A stretch of DNA of 64,000 nucleotides from Dolichospermum sp. DET69 (lineage in GTDB: Bacteria > Cyanobacteriota > Cyanobacteriia > Cyanobacteriales > Nostocaceae): assembly GCA_017355425.1 (NCBI GenBank), contig CP070233.1, positions 970,501 to 1,034,500 of the forward strand. Direction: 5' to 3'. The notes under the pieces are model-generated. The model ran no database searches and was not told the origin of the DNA. It saw nothing but the letters and a program-made list of their open reading frames with translations. Of the stretch, positions 1-9,460 are shown piece by piece (position 1 is the stretch's first letter; each line of letters starts with the position of its first letter). The position numbers and the translations under genes are program-made.

Positions 1-1124
1 TTATTTTAAAACAGAATCTAATCATCTTTATCACCAAAATCAAACAAATCACAGTTCAGACAATTTCATCATCTCACTCACAAGAAATATCAGTCTGAAC
101 TATGATTCTTGTGATAAAGATGATTTTGATGATTTATTTTAAAACACAATCTAATCATCTTTATCACCAAAATCAAACAAATCACAGTTCAGACAATTTC
201 ATCATCTCACTCACAAGAAATATCAGTCTGAACTATGATTCTTGTGATAAAGATGATTTTGATGATTTATTTTAAAACAAAATCTAATCATCTTTATCAC
301 CAAAATCAAACAAATCACAGTTCAGACAATTTCATCATCTCACTAATAAGAAATATCAGTCTGAACTATGATTCTTGTGATAAAGATGATTTTGATGATT
401 TATTTTAAAACACAATCTAATCATCTTTATCACCAAAATCAAACAAATCACAGTTCAGACAATTTCATCATCTCACTCACAAGAAATATCAGTCTGAACT
501 ATGATTCTTGTGATAAAGATGATTTTGATGATTTATTTTAAAACACAATCTAATCATCTTTATCACCAAAATCAAACAAATCACAGTTCAGACAATTTCA
601 TCATCTCACTCACAAGAAATATCAGTCTGAACTATGATTCTTGTGATAAAGATGATTTTGATGATTTATTTTAAAACAGAATCTAATCATCTTTATCACC
701 AAAATCAAACAAATCACAGTTCAGACAATTTCATCATCTCACTCACAAGAAATATCAGTCTGAACTATGATTCTTGTGATAAAGATGATTTTGATGATTT
801 ATTTTAAAACACAATCTAATCATCTTTATCACCAAAATCAAACAAATCACAGTTCAGACAATTTCATCATCTCACTCACAAGAAATATCAGTCTGAACTA
901 TGATTCTTGTGATAAAGATGATTTTGATGATTTATTTTAAAACAGAATCTAATCATCTTTATCACCAAAATCAAACAAATCACAGTTCAGACAATTTCAT
1001 CATCTCACTAATAAGAAATATCAGTCTGAACTATGATTCTTGTGATAAAGATGATTTTGATGATTTATTTTAAAACAAAATCTAATCATCTTTATCACCA
1101 AAATCAAACAAATCACAGTTCAGA
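1..1124. repeat. 133-bp tandem repeat array, about 8.4 copies
   Basis: A unit of 133 bp is repeated head to tail, with the shared AAAAC block recurring at 8, 141, 274, 407, 540, 673, 806, 939 and 1072; the last copy breaks off near 1124. Copies differ at only a few sites (cagaat/cacaat/caaaat; ctcac/ctaat). Each unit is itself an imperfect inverted repeat: in copy 1, 20-34 pairs with 111-125 (15 bp) and 53-61 pairs with 93-101 (9 bp). 133 is not a multiple of three, so the array cannot encode a repeated protein in one frame. It begins before the window. Confidence 0.95.
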
Positions 1125-1876
1125 TGTTATAATTGGCGAGTGGGTAGAAAATCAGGGTTATAAAAATGCAAAATGGCGACCAAAATCTGATTATTTTGAT
1201 GATTTATATACTTGTTGTCTATTGGACAATCAATCGGATGATTGAATCTATAGACGATATAGTAAAAGTTGATTTCCAAAAAGGTGCTATTGATGATCAA
1301 TTGAAAGAACAAAATCTGCAAGATACAGTAGGTATTTCTTTTAAAACAAATACTTATGGTTTGGATAAAGTGGAAGATGATCTGAAAGAATTATCAATGA
1401 GTATTGAAAATAAATCAGAGAGTATTGCTATATATGTTGACTGGGATAATAGTTCCTTCGTCGTTGAACATACCCAGCAGTCGCGTCGAGTGATTCGCAA
1501 ATCTCCAGATTTAACCCGCGATTTAGCCATATCCCAAGTTCCAACAATTATTGCTCCTAAAAAGACAATTTCTGAAAATGTCACCGCAGAAGATGTTTTT
1601 CAAAGAGATAAAGATTCAGGTATTTATAAACCAGCTTCACCTTTAATTAATATTGCTGCTGTTAAAAAGGATGATAAGAAAAAGAAGTTATACAAAGACT
1701 TTATAGATGGTAAAAAAGATTTGGAATTTTCATTACAACTGGTGCTGCGAATTTCCGAAATGAGAGTCGGTATTGCGCCGGGGATAAATGTTCCCCCAGT
1801 ATCAATTATTAATTGTCCTTTTACTATTAAAAAGCTCCCTTGGACCTATGCTCTACCTTGGAATAAGAAAAAGTGA
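1125..1876 (+). pseudogene. Unknown protein gene, frameshifted and 5'-truncated at the repeat array
   Basis: I do not recognise the family. Two overlapping frames read like one protein. The first (about 1125-1242) gives IGEWVENQGYKNAKWRP and then YFDDLY before a stop. The second runs from about 1240 to 1876 as a hydrophilic, lysine-rich ~210-residue stretch (IESIDDIVKVDFQKG to PWTYALPWNKKK) with no signal peptide or membrane span. A one-base indel near 1200-1235 would join them. The ATG at 1166 opens the second frame but gives an implausible hydrophobic N-terminus. No start codon with a ribosome site precedes the first frame, because the 133-bp array begins there, so the original 5' end is probably lost. 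What is seen is the two frames; that they are one gene is inference. Confidence 0.5.
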
Positions 1877-1925
1877 TTTGCACGTAACACTACACAGAAT
1901 CCAATTAAAGGTAAACTAGGAAAGG

Positions 1926-2299
1926 AGAGAGTAGGCGTAGGCAGTTGCAGATTAGTCATTAAGACTAGTTTGAGGAAAGTCCGGGCCCCCGAAAGACCAG
2001 ACTTGCTGGATAACGTCCAGTGCGAGTGATCGTGAGGATAGTGCCACAGAAAGATACCGCCAATCAATTCAGCATATTGAATGGTTTGGTAAGGGTGCAA
2101 AGGTGCGGTAAGAGCGCACCAGCAACGTCGAGAGGCGTTGGCTCGGTAAACCCCGGTTGGGAGCAAGGCCGGAGGAACTATGGTTGGTCTTTTACCAGTT
2201 CCGCTGAAAAAGAGCCGCTAGAGGTGTTTGGTAACAAGCATCCCAGATAGATAACTGCCCTCGTAAGAGAACAGAACCCGGCTTACTACCAACTCTCTC
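1926..2299 (+). ncRNA. rnpB: RNase P RNA (catalytic subunit)
   Basis: This is the ribozyme that removes 5' leaders from tRNA precursors. Diagnostic conserved blocks appear in order: GAGGAAAGTCCGGGC near 1973, ACAGAAAGATACCGCC near 2046, GGTAAGGGTGCAAAGGTG near 2088 and GATAACTGCCCTCGTAAG near 2250, then ACAGAACCCGGCTTAC. The ends pair as P1 (AGAGAGT at 1926-1932 with ACTCTCT at 2292-2298), which fixes the limits, and a T-run follows. The bacterial A-type layout is clear. The short reading frame inside it is not a gene. Confidence 0.97.
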
Positions 2300-2313
2300 T
2301 TTTTAAACGGATT

Positions 2314-3078
2314 ATGGATTTTTTATGTTCCATAGTTCGTTTTTTCAGTAAATATAAAACAATAGAAATTGAACCTGAAAGTCTGACTTGCATTCTACCT
2401 GCACACCCAAGACATCAAATTATTAGGGAATTACAAGAAATTCAAGATAAAATTATTTTCCACAAATATCAAGAAGCTAAAAATCAAGTTTTGACACTCC
2501 TGGGAAAAGACTTGTACAATTTTAGATCGTTAGATTTGTATTGTGAAATTATTGCTAAACTAAAACTTTCTAATGAACTTTATCATTTTCTGGAAACAAA
2601 AAAACTAGATTTTTATCTAGTTAATCCCAGCACACTCATAAATATTGCTGATATCCTAGCTTTTGATAAAGATAATATTCAATATCAAAATATAGCAAAT
2701 AGAGCCTTGTCTGTGGCTATGTCAGGTAAAATTGAAGAAGGTCAAATTGCCAAAGCTGTTGTTAATCTTAACAAAATAGGCGAACCAGAAGATATGATCA
2801 AATTTGTGAGTGAATCTATAGTGAAATATCCTAATCTTGCTCAAAATTCCCCACTTTTGGAAAAACGGGCAACAGCTAAGATGGATATGGCAAAAAAGTC
2901 TATAAAGACAGCAAGAGACTACAAAAGCAAGCCAAAAACAAAAGCAAGGGCATGGGAAATGTGTCGAGAATTGTTGGTAGAAGCAGAAAGAGATTTAAAT
3001 TTGGCGTTAGAAAATGCAGAAAATACTAATAAAAAATTTTTTATTGAAAAAGATATTAATTTCTGGAACGAATTATAA
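2314..3078 (+). CDS. Hypothetical alpha-helical (TPR-like) protein
   Basis: A 254-residue protein of unknown function starting 14 bases after rnpB ends. The sequence is almost entirely helical, with repeats of roughly 34-40 residues of alternating large and small hydrophobics (e.g. EGQIAKAVVNLNKIGEPEDM), which suggests degenerate tetratricopeptide repeats. A lysine-rich C-terminal helix follows (AKKSIKTARDYKSKPKTKAR). There is no clear signal peptide. Its position suggests it could be read from the rnpB promoter. TPR identity is inference from composition; no catalytic motif is visible. Confidence 0.7.
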   Translation: MDFLCSIVRFFSKYKTIEIEPESLTCILPAHPRHQIIRELQEIQDKIIFHKYQEAKNQVLTLLGKDLYNFRSLDLYCEIIAKLKLSNELYHFLETKKLDFYLVNPSTLINIADILAFDKDNIQYQNIANRALSVAMSGKIEEGQIAKAVVNLNKIGEPEDMIKFVSESIVKYPNLAQNSPLLEKRATAKMDMAKKSIKTARDYKSKPKTKARAWEMCRELLVEAERDLNLALENAENTNKKFFIEKDINFWNEL

Positions 3079-3182
3079 AATACTTCCAGAAAACCATCAA
3101 ATAAATAGTTTGCCTGGTATTTATACACTATAATTTAATGCTAAGTTAAGAGTTATTAGCCCTTTTTTCCCTACTTATCCTA

Positions 3183-3908
3183 ATGTCCAGCGTTTATCCC
3201 CGCCGTCAACGGCAGCTTGAAAGTTTAGTCCAAAAGTTCGGTTTGCCACTAGATGCACCTATAAAGTGGGAATTGTTAGATTTGGCACTGACTCATCCTA
3301 CCGTCTCTGATTCTGCAAATTATGAACAACTAGAGTTTGTTGGCGATGCGGTGGTACGTCTAGTAGCGGCTGTGATATTATGGGAACATTATGCCGATTG
3401 CTCAGTTGGCGATTTCGCCGCTATTCGTTCAGTTTTAGTCAGCGATCGCATTCTTGCCCAATTAGCAAGAGAATATGGTTTAGAATTATACTTATTAGTG
3501 GCTGGTAGTGCCACCGCTGATCATGTTGGCCAAGAGTCACGATTAGCAGACTCTTTTGAAGCAGTTCTAGGGGCGCTTTACCTTAGCACTAACAACCTCA
3601 ACCTAATTCGTCCTTGGTTAGATTCCCATTTTCAACAGCTAACCACAGAAATTCGGCTTGATCCTGCCAGACTAAACTATAAAGCAGCTTTACAAGAGTG
3701 GACTCAAGCGCAATTCAAAGTTCTCCCAGAATATCGAGTTTTGGAAGTCAGTCAACCCCACCGCACGCATGAACGCTTCTTTGCTGAAGTTTGGCTACAT
3801 GAAAAAATGTTAGGACAAGGCAAGGGACGCTCCATTAAAGCTGCTGAACAAGCCGCTGCGAAAGTTGCCTATTTAGCAATTAACGCCCAGGTGACAGATG
3901 AGTCATAA
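3183..3908 (+). CDS. rnc: Ribonuclease III
   Basis: A double-strand-specific endoribonuclease that matures rRNA and processes structured RNAs. The 241-residue length fits the family. The N-terminal RNase III domain carries the signature YEQLEFVGDAVV at about residues 47-58, with the metal-binding Glu and Asp, and the second acidic site in DSFEAVLGALYL near 124. The C-terminal double-stranded RNA-binding domain (about 160-235) starts at NYKAALQEW and ends with the conserved KAAEQAAAKVA helix. It lies on the same strand as rnpB, placing two RNA-processing genes within 2 kb. The ATG at 3183 follows a short A/T-rich leader with no strong Shine-Dalgarno. Confidence 0.95.
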   Translation: MSSVYPRRQRQLESLVQKFGLPLDAPIKWELLDLALTHPTVSDSANYEQLEFVGDAVVRLVAAVILWEHYADCSVGDFAAIRSVLVSDRILAQLAREYGLELYLLVAGSATADHVGQESRLADSFEAVLGALYLSTNNLNLIRPWLDSHFQQLTTEIRLDPARLNYKAALQEWTQAQFKVLPEYRVLEVSQPHRTHERFFAEVWLHEKMLGQGKGRSIKAAEQAAAKVAYLAINAQVTDES

Positions 3909-4469
3909 TAAACACTTAGATTGTTGTTATTAAGACATTAATAGATAACCTGTTACGCAGCTAAATTTTATAATTATAATTTAGTTTAACTCTGTGGTGC
4001 GGGCAAAATGCCCGCAACCATTATACAAACTAAATGCACAACAGCTTAAGGAAACTTTCTCCACAATAAGATTTTATTCCGCTCGGACGTTCACATCAGA
4101 AGCCTGACTAGTCACAAAATTGGCGGATACCCTGAACAGCTTATGTCAGCTTTCGCTGCTGACTCTTGAGTGCAGACTGTGGGTTATAAGGGATTGTTCA
4201 ATTTATACTAGACTTTATGATTACTATTTCTTAGTGATCATAGTCACTGTTGTTTCTTCATTAAAAGTTTAAGATTACACAGTAAAGATTTATGTTCACT
4301 TCATATTTGGCTCTCCGTAAAGTCCTATCTAGTGTGGTAAAATATTTATAACAGTATTTGACTAACTCGTCCAAACTAGACAATATTCCTCAAATCGGGT
4401 TTGTATGGTTAATCATTTTCAAAAAACATATAAAAAATTACATTTACTCCAGGTTGTAGGTAATGAAAA
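3909..4469. other. Intergenic region with a GC-rich hairpin
   Basis: No convincing gene. A 7-bp stem (GCGGGCA at 3999-4005 with TGCCCGC at 4009-4015) lies 90 bases after rnc and may act as its terminator or be a copy of a common cyanobacterial palindrome; it lacks a T-tract. A second small stem (GTCAGC/GCTGCTGAC) occurs near 4144-4162. The rest is AT-rich. Confidence 0.55.
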
Positions 4470-5831
4470 GTGAGAAACATAATTGATCCTAACCCAGAGA
4501 AAGCAATTCTCCAAAAACATTCGACGAACATAATCGGGCGGAAATTGGACTATGATCATTGTTATCATGACTGTTATCATCAAGAACAGTTAATCTATCA
4601 GCACTTATTACACTTGGTGCAAAAAGAATCTGCTGACCAAATGCTTAATAGATTTCGGTCGCTATTTATTGAAAGAGCGAATTATCCCGAACCAGAAATT
4701 CTGTCAATTTTAGATAAAATTACCGCATCTAAGAGCGCACCTGAAGAATTTAAATTTTTCCTCAATCGCTGTTGTCATATTCTCATCAACTACTGGCACA
4801 TGAACTCCCTACTTCATAGTGCAATTGCTGATTTAATCAGTTTATTTTCTGCTATACCTACTACTTATAAAGTTAATAATTTACGTTCCCGCGAAATTAA
4901 CCGTCTACGTGAATTGGTTAAACAGTTTGTTGACAGTGAACAGTATTTAATTTTATTACGATTTACTCAGGTAGTAAATGAAAATCAACCTGTAGCAAAG
5001 AGGCAAGATAATCAGCCACTGATGACCTTAATTCGCCGTTATCCTTATCTATATGAACATTGTTTAATGAGCGACGACTCTACTCAGGAGCAAAAAGAAA
5101 CTGTTAGACATTTTCAATCACAGGTACAGAAAAAATTTGAAATTGACTTATCACAATATGTAACTTATAAAATGCGGCGAATTCAGATGTTGAAAAACAC
5201 TTCAATTGCTGAAGCCAATCGAATTTTGCGCCCTATAAATAATCCTACATTGTTAACTGATGGTGAATTATACACCACCTTAAAGCATTTTGTTGGTAAA
5301 GTCGAACATGGCAATACATATCATGAATCAGCCCAACAGTTCATAAAATATGGCGGACAAGCTGCGAATTTCCGCAATTTTAAAGATGATTTATATAAAT
5401 ATTTGATATCTTCTGTAGATGCACAATACGGGAAAAAACAATTTAATCAAAAACTATATAAATATTTACAAAATATTTTGCCTCAAGCCGATGAGCAAAA
5501 AGTTAATGATCTATTATTAGTGAGAACTTGTAGTAATTTATTAAACTTTCTAGTTGTTAATAATCAATCATCACCACAGCACTTTGTTTTCTTAGATTTA
5601 ATTAGTAATCAAGGAACAGTACCCACAATGGGCTTATTATTAAAAATTGTCCTGATTTGTGGAAAAGTTAAACCATATCTAGAAAGAAAATTTGCAATTT
5701 TATTTAATCACTATGAAGCTTCCAATACTAATACTGTTGGCTGGTTAGTAGGAACTTTGGAACAATTGAATATTGCTTTTAGTATTAATTTTGGTGGTAT
5801 TGATTTATCATTCTTTAAGAGATTTTGTTAA
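4470..5831 (+). CDS. Hypothetical protein, 453 residues, GTG start
   Basis: A large soluble protein of unknown function. It opens with GTG; an ATG just upstream is in another frame. It is Leu-, His- and Gln-rich and mostly helical, with no transmembrane span or signal. Noticeable features are a His/Cys cluster near residues 27-38 (YDHCYHDCYHQEQ) and a Cys pair in FFLNRCCHILINYW. It stands alone, with long AT-rich gaps on both sides, and is followed by a purine-only tract. I recall similar proteins only as conserved cyanobacterial hypotheticals; no function is proposed. Confidence 0.75.
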   Translation: MRNIIDPNPEKAILQKHSTNIIGRKLDYDHCYHDCYHQEQLIYQHLLHLVQKESADQMLNRFRSLFIERANYPEPEILSILDKITASKSAPEEFKFFLNRCCHILINYWHMNSLLHSAIADLISLFSAIPTTYKVNNLRSREINRLRELVKQFVDSEQYLILLRFTQVVNENQPVAKRQDNQPLMTLIRRYPYLYEHCLMSDDSTQEQKETVRHFQSQVQKKFEIDLSQYVTYKMRRIQMLKNTSIAEANRILRPINNPTLLTDGELYTTLKHFVGKVEHGNTYHESAQQFIKYGGQAANFRNFKDDLYKYLISSVDAQYGKKQFNQKLYKYLQNILPQADEQKVNDLLLVRTCSNLLNFLVVNNQSSPQHFVFLDLISNQGTVPTMGLLLKIVLICGKVKPYLERKFAILFNHYEASNTNTVGWLVGTLEQLNIAFSINFGGIDLSFFKRFC

Positions 5832-5837
5832 AAATAA

Positions 5838-5958
5838 ACGTCAGGAGTCAGGAGAAAGAAAGGAGTCAGGAGTCAGGAGTCAGGAGAAAGAAAGAAAGAA
5901 GAAAGAAGAAAGAAGAAGGAAGGAAGGAAGAAGGAAGAAGGAAGAAGGAAGAAGGAAA
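5838..5958. repeat. Polypurine short-tandem-repeat tract
   Basis: About 120 bases that are nearly all A and G on the + strand, starting as GTCAGGA repeats (GGAGTCAGGAGTCAGGAG) and continuing as GAAAGAAAGAA and GGAAGAAGGAAGAA runs. It lies directly after the stop of the preceding gene. The open frame through it (Lys/Glu/Arg only) is a composition artefact. Confidence 0.9.
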
Positions 5959-6219
5959 GTTCGTCAATGATTACTCAAATTTACCCGGTTATTGAAGAGT
6001 AAAAATGCAAGGGTTTTCAACATTTATTGTCAATAATCTTGTACTTGTTTGTGTTTGCTGATAAAACTCTGTAAGCCTGTATCTATCAACGCTTTTGCTT
6101 TCTTTTATGCAATAGCGTAGCACTTCAACCATGGGGTCAGCTCTGTTACCAGTCAGGAATCTTCTGGAAAATTTGAGAGTCAGCACAATTTCATGAATTA
6201 AAGCGGTAATATATCCATT

Positions 6220-6245
6220 AAAAAAGACAGAGATTTCCTCTGTCC
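6220..6245 (-). terminator. Rho-independent terminator of the RRM gene
   Basis: On the minus strand a 7-bp stem GACAGAG/CTCTGTC with a 5-base loop is followed by TTTTTT. It lies 36 bases past the RRM gene stop codon. Confidence 0.85.
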
Positions 6246-6280
6246 TAAAAATATGATAATTGGAGTCTTAATGGTAAAAC

Positions 6281-6595
6281 TTAGTAACGGTCGCGTCCAC
6301 CGCCACCACCACCATATCCACCTCGTCCACCACCACCACCACCACCACGATCTTCTTTGGGTTTAGCTTTGTTAACTTTTAAGTTACGTCCCATCCATTC
6401 AGCGCCGTCAAGGGCTTCAATTGCTACTGCCTCTTCTGCGTCTGAACCCATTTCTACAAAGGCAAAACCTCTTTTACGACCAGTTTCCCGGTCAGTAGGT
6501 AGTTGGACTCTTTTAACATTCCCATATTCTGCGAAAACCCCAGTAAGGTCGTTTTCAGCAACGTCATAGGACAAATTACCAACGTAAATTGACAT
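6281..6595 (-). CDS. Glycine-rich RRM RNA-binding protein (Rbp family)
   Basis: A small single-RRM protein of the cyanobacterial Rbp family, which bind RNA and are usually cold-inducible. The chosen start gives MSIYVGNLSYD; the frame extends 20 codons upstream but that part is unrelated to the fold, and GGAG sits just before this ATG. RNP2 is IYVGNL (residues 3-8) and RNP1 is KRGFAFVEM (41-49). From about residue 82 the tail is Gly/Arg-rich, ending GGGGGGRDRY. The long AT-rich leader fits post-transcriptional cold control in this family (inference). A strong terminator follows. Confidence 0.95.
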   Translation of the reverse strand: MSIYVGNLSYDVAENDLTGVFAEYGNVKRVQLPTDRETGRKRGFAFVEMGSDAEEAVAIEALDGAEWMGRNLKVNKAKPKEDRGGGGGGGRGGYGGGGGGRDRY

Positions 6596-6748
6596 TAAAT
6601 AGCTCCAGAAATTAAAAAGTGAATTTTTGCAATACGAACATGAGGAACGCCTCAAGTATATAATACCCGTAATTAAGCTTTATTTTTTAATTTAGGATAA
6701 AATTTTTTTCCCAGCAGCGTAACCGCAGCCTAGATCACCAAATACGAC

Positions 6749-7618
6749 TCACGAAGATGTTGGGGAAGGGTGAGATTTTGTAATGGGCATTGCATAAGAC
6801 TTTGGTTGTTTTAACTGGGCGAATTCACAGATAGAACTAAAAGCACAAAACCGACAATGATTACCGGGATTCGGGGGAAATATTTGACTGAAGTTGCTAT
6901 TTTTAGCTTCATATTGTTGCAGATCTTCTTGATGTTGATGGGCAATATTAGCCAATTGAGATTCTAAAGATTTAAACTCACTATTAGTAATAGTAATTAA
7001 TTCCGATTTTTTGCAAATTTCCAAATTATAAAAAGATGCAACTGCGGTTTTCCCAGGATAAAGATAACGGGCTGCAAGTAAGTAAACAAAGGCTTGTCTG
7101 TGATCAAAGGCAGATCTACCAGTTTTAAAATCTAAAATATGTAAGGTGCTATCAGACTCGATAAATATACAGTCCATAGCTGCATATAACCGAAAGCAAT
7201 AATCTTGTTTTTCAATCAAAATCGGCTTGGGAAAACCTTCATCACCCGCCGTCAATTCCAGAATCCGCTTCCCTAATAATAAAGGGGCATTTTGATATTT
7301 TCGTAAAATTTGTAATACCCGATATTTAACTGTTTCATGAGTCTGACTCAATCCCAATAACCGGGCAACTTTTTCCACACCATCAACCTGAGTTAACCAT
7401 TGCAGGTGATGATGAAACTCATATACACCCTTTTGGGCAAGAATGCCAATGCGCTGCGGTGGGGTAGCGGTTGCCAACAAAGCTTTGACTTGTGGTTCAT
7501 GTTGTCGCGCTTTAATAAATCCTCTTCTCATTTGGCAATGCCAATGTTCCTGTCCCCGGCTGGGGGCAAATAAAGACCAAAGGTGGTAACTAACAAAGGG
7601 TCTATCGGGGGTTGACAT
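6749..7618 (-). CDS. PD-(D/E)XK nuclease-family protein with Cys cluster
   Basis: A RecB/Cas4-like nuclease-fold protein of 289 residues. The core shows AMDCIFIE (Asp149) followed by LHILDFKTGRSA (Asp163, Lys165), the D-(D/E)xK arrangement, and a downstream FVYLLAARYL helix. Cys28 near the N-terminus and C255-x2-C258-x5-C264 near the C-terminus could form the four-Cys iron-sulfur site seen in AddB/Cas4 relatives. No cas genes lie nearby, so it is more likely a stand-alone DNA-repair or accessory nuclease. The substrate is unknown. It runs divergently from the phosphohexomutase gene. Confidence 0.8.
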   Translation of the reverse strand: MSTPDRPFVSYHLWSLFAPSRGQEHWHCQMRRGFIKARQHEPQVKALLATATPPQRIGILAQKGVYEFHHHLQWLTQVDGVEKVARLLGLSQTHETVKYRVLQILRKYQNAPLLLGKRILELTAGDEGFPKPILIEKQDYCFRLYAAMDCIFIESDSTLHILDFKTGRSAFDHRQAFVYLLAARYLYPGKTAVASFYNLEICKKSELITITNSEFKSLESQLANIAHQHQEDLQQYEAKNSNFSQIFPPNPGNHCRFCAFSSICEFAQLKQPKSYAMPITKSHPSPTSS

Positions 7619-7740
7619 TGCTCATGTAGAGTGAGAGAAATTACCTTGGGGATACTTGCGGCTTAGTGGCTATTCCACGGCCTTGCGGGATGCTTCCTAA
7701 TCGTAAATAGCAATAATCATGCACGGGAGAGAGTGGCAAT

Positions 7741-9168
7741 ATGAGTAACCCTAGCAATTCCGGTGAGATCAAGTTTGGTACTGATGGATGGCGCGGAATT
7801 ATTGCTGATGATTTTACTTTCCCAAATGTGCGGAAAGTAACCAGGGCGATCGCTAGTTATCTGGAAACTGCCTATAGTAAAGACAAACCTGTTTTAATTG
7901 CCTACGATACGCGGTTTTTAGCTGACGAGTTTGCCCGGACATCTGCCGCTGTTTTGGCGGATTTGGGCTGGAATGTAAAAATTACTGATCGGGATTGTCC
8001 CACTCCAGTAATTGCCTACAATGCCCGGCTCCTGAATTCCGCAGGGGCTTTGATGTTTACTGCTAGTCATAATCCTGCACCTTATTGTGGGATTAAATAT
8101 ATTCCTGATTATGCGGGACCCGCGACTCCAGAAATTACTGATACTATTGTGGCCAATATCGAAACGTCATCGGACGAGTTACCTGGAAGTAACCCATCTG
8201 GGACAATTTCTACTTTTGATCCTAAGCCCGATTATCTGAATTTTATCTACACCTTATTGGATGTGGAAAAAATTAAAAGTGCAAATTTAAAGGTCAAGTA
8301 CGATGCCCTTTATTCTACCTCGCGTGGCTATTTAGATGAAGTCTTGCAACACTGTGGTTGTCAATTAGAAAGTTTCCACGATTGGCGGGATGTGCTTTTT
8401 GGCGGTGGTATGCCTGAACCCAAAGGGGAACAGTTAGTTGAGTTGGTGGCAGCGGTGAAGGCTGATCAGGCGGATTTGGGTTTGGCTACCGATGGTGATA
8501 GCGATCGCTTTGGTATTGTTGATGAACAAGGTAATGTCCTGACTCCCAATACAGTGCTGTTAGTTCTAGCACGGCATTTGATTAAAAACAAGGGTAAGAG
8601 CGGTGCAATTGTTAGGACTGTGGCAACTACGCATTTATTAGATAATTTTGCTGCTAAGTATGGCTTGCAAATTTATGAAACTGCGGTAGGTTTTAAATAC
8701 ATTGGTGAGAAAATGCGGGAAACCGCTGTTTTGATTGGTGGAGAAGAATCCGGTGGTTTAAGTATCATTGGCCATATTCCTGAAAAAGATGGGGTTTTAG
8801 CAGATATGCTAGTAGCTGAGGCGATCGCTTATGAAGGTAAGCCTTTAAGTCAGTTGGTACAGGAAGCGATCACCGAAGCTGATGGGCCTTTGTATAACAA
8901 TCGCTTAGATTTACACCTAACTGAAGCTCACAAGGTGGCTGTGATTAATTCCTACACCCAAAATCCACCTTCTGTCGTGGCAGGAATCAAGGTGAAAGAG
9001 GTGGGCAGGAAAGATGGTATTAAACTGTATTTAGAAGAGGGTAGCTGGGTGTTGCTGCGCCCTTCTGGAACAGAACCTTTGGTGAGAGTGTATATGGAAA
9101 CTAACTCACCAGAAAAACTTAGTCAGATTGCTAAATTCATGGAAGGTGAAATTGCTAAGTTAGGATAG
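7741..9168 (+). CDS. Phosphoglucomutase/phosphomannomutase
   Basis: An alpha-D-phosphohexomutase that interconverts hexose 1- and 6-phosphates for glycogen, cell-wall or exopolysaccharide precursors. All four signature loops are present: phosphoserine loop TASHNP (Ser109), metal loop DGDSDR (about 251-256), sugar loop GEESGG (about 334-339) and phosphate loop RPSGTEP (about 440-446). The 475-residue length is normal. The frame opens with FGTDGWRG, as in the PGM/PMM family. Whether glucose or mannose phosphate is preferred cannot be decided. The stop is followed at once by a C-rich repeat into which a miniature transposon has inserted. Confidence 0.93.
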   Translation: MSNPSNSGEIKFGTDGWRGIIADDFTFPNVRKVTRAIASYLETAYSKDKPVLIAYDTRFLADEFARTSAAVLADLGWNVKITDRDCPTPVIAYNARLLNSAGALMFTASHNPAPYCGIKYIPDYAGPATPEITDTIVANIETSSDELPGSNPSGTISTFDPKPDYLNFIYTLLDVEKIKSANLKVKYDALYSTSRGYLDEVLQHCGCQLESFHDWRDVLFGGGMPEPKGEQLVELVAAVKADQADLGLATDGDSDRFGIVDEQGNVLTPNTVLLVLARHLIKNKGKSGAIVRTVATTHLLDNFAAKYGLQIYETAVGFKYIGEKMRETAVLIGGEESGGLSIIGHIPEKDGVLADMLVAEAIAYEGKPLSQLVQEAITEADGPLYNNRLDLHLTEAHKVAVINSYTQNPPSVVAGIKVKEVGRKDGIKLYLEEGSWVLLRPSGTEPLVRVYMETNSPEKLSQIAKFMEGEIAKLG

Positions 9169-9186
9169 AACCCCACCCCTAACCCC

Positions 9187-9404
9187 CTGACAGGTGTAGG
9201 TTTTTTACAATTGGGTGAGGACAGGACTTGGAAGACAAGGCAGACAAGGTGACAAGGGAGGAAAACCGGACAAGAAATGGATGATTGGTCATAAAACAAA
9301 CCATAAATTGGGTATTTTATGGATAAAATCTTCCTTGTCTACTATCCCTCCTTGTCTTCCTGGTCTTGCCTTTACAGAGAATATTAAAAACCTACACCTG
9401 TCAG
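9187..9404. mobile_element. MITE, copy A (218 bp)
   Basis: The ends are perfect 19-bp inverted repeats, CTGACAGGTGTAGGTTTTT at 9187-9205 and its complement at 9386-9404. An 11-bp direct repeat, CCCCTAACCCC, flanks it on both sides (9176-9186 and 9405-9415) and is read as the target duplication. Internal sequence matches the copies at 32.1 kb and 38.8 kb but in the opposite orientation. No transposase is encoded, so it would depend on one supplied in trans. It inserted between the phosphohexomutase and lapA-like genes. Confidence 0.92.
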
Positions 9405-9460
9405 CCCCTAACCCCTCCCCGCAAGCGAGGAGGGGAACTAAATTTTAAAATTTTAAAGTT

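Noticed and set aside
1-1124. CRISPR array
   Set aside because: The repeated unit is 133 bp with no unique spacers between copies; it is a plain tandem repeat.
2020-2250. Small open frame on the plus strand
   Set aside because: It lies wholly inside the RNase P RNA.
5773-5970. Lys/Glu/Arg-rich 65-residue frame
   Set aside because: It is produced by the polypurine repeat tract and the end of the preceding gene.
6749-7618. Cas4 gene
   Set aside because: The nuclease core and Cys cluster are Cas4-like, but there is no cas1, cas2 or repeat array, and the protein is longer than Cas4.
9215-9448. Short frames inside the MITEs (also at 32.1-32.4 kb and 38.8-39.1 kb), similar between copies
   Set aside because: The frames are alike only because the DNA is repeated; they cross the inverted ends and show no codon preference or start signal.
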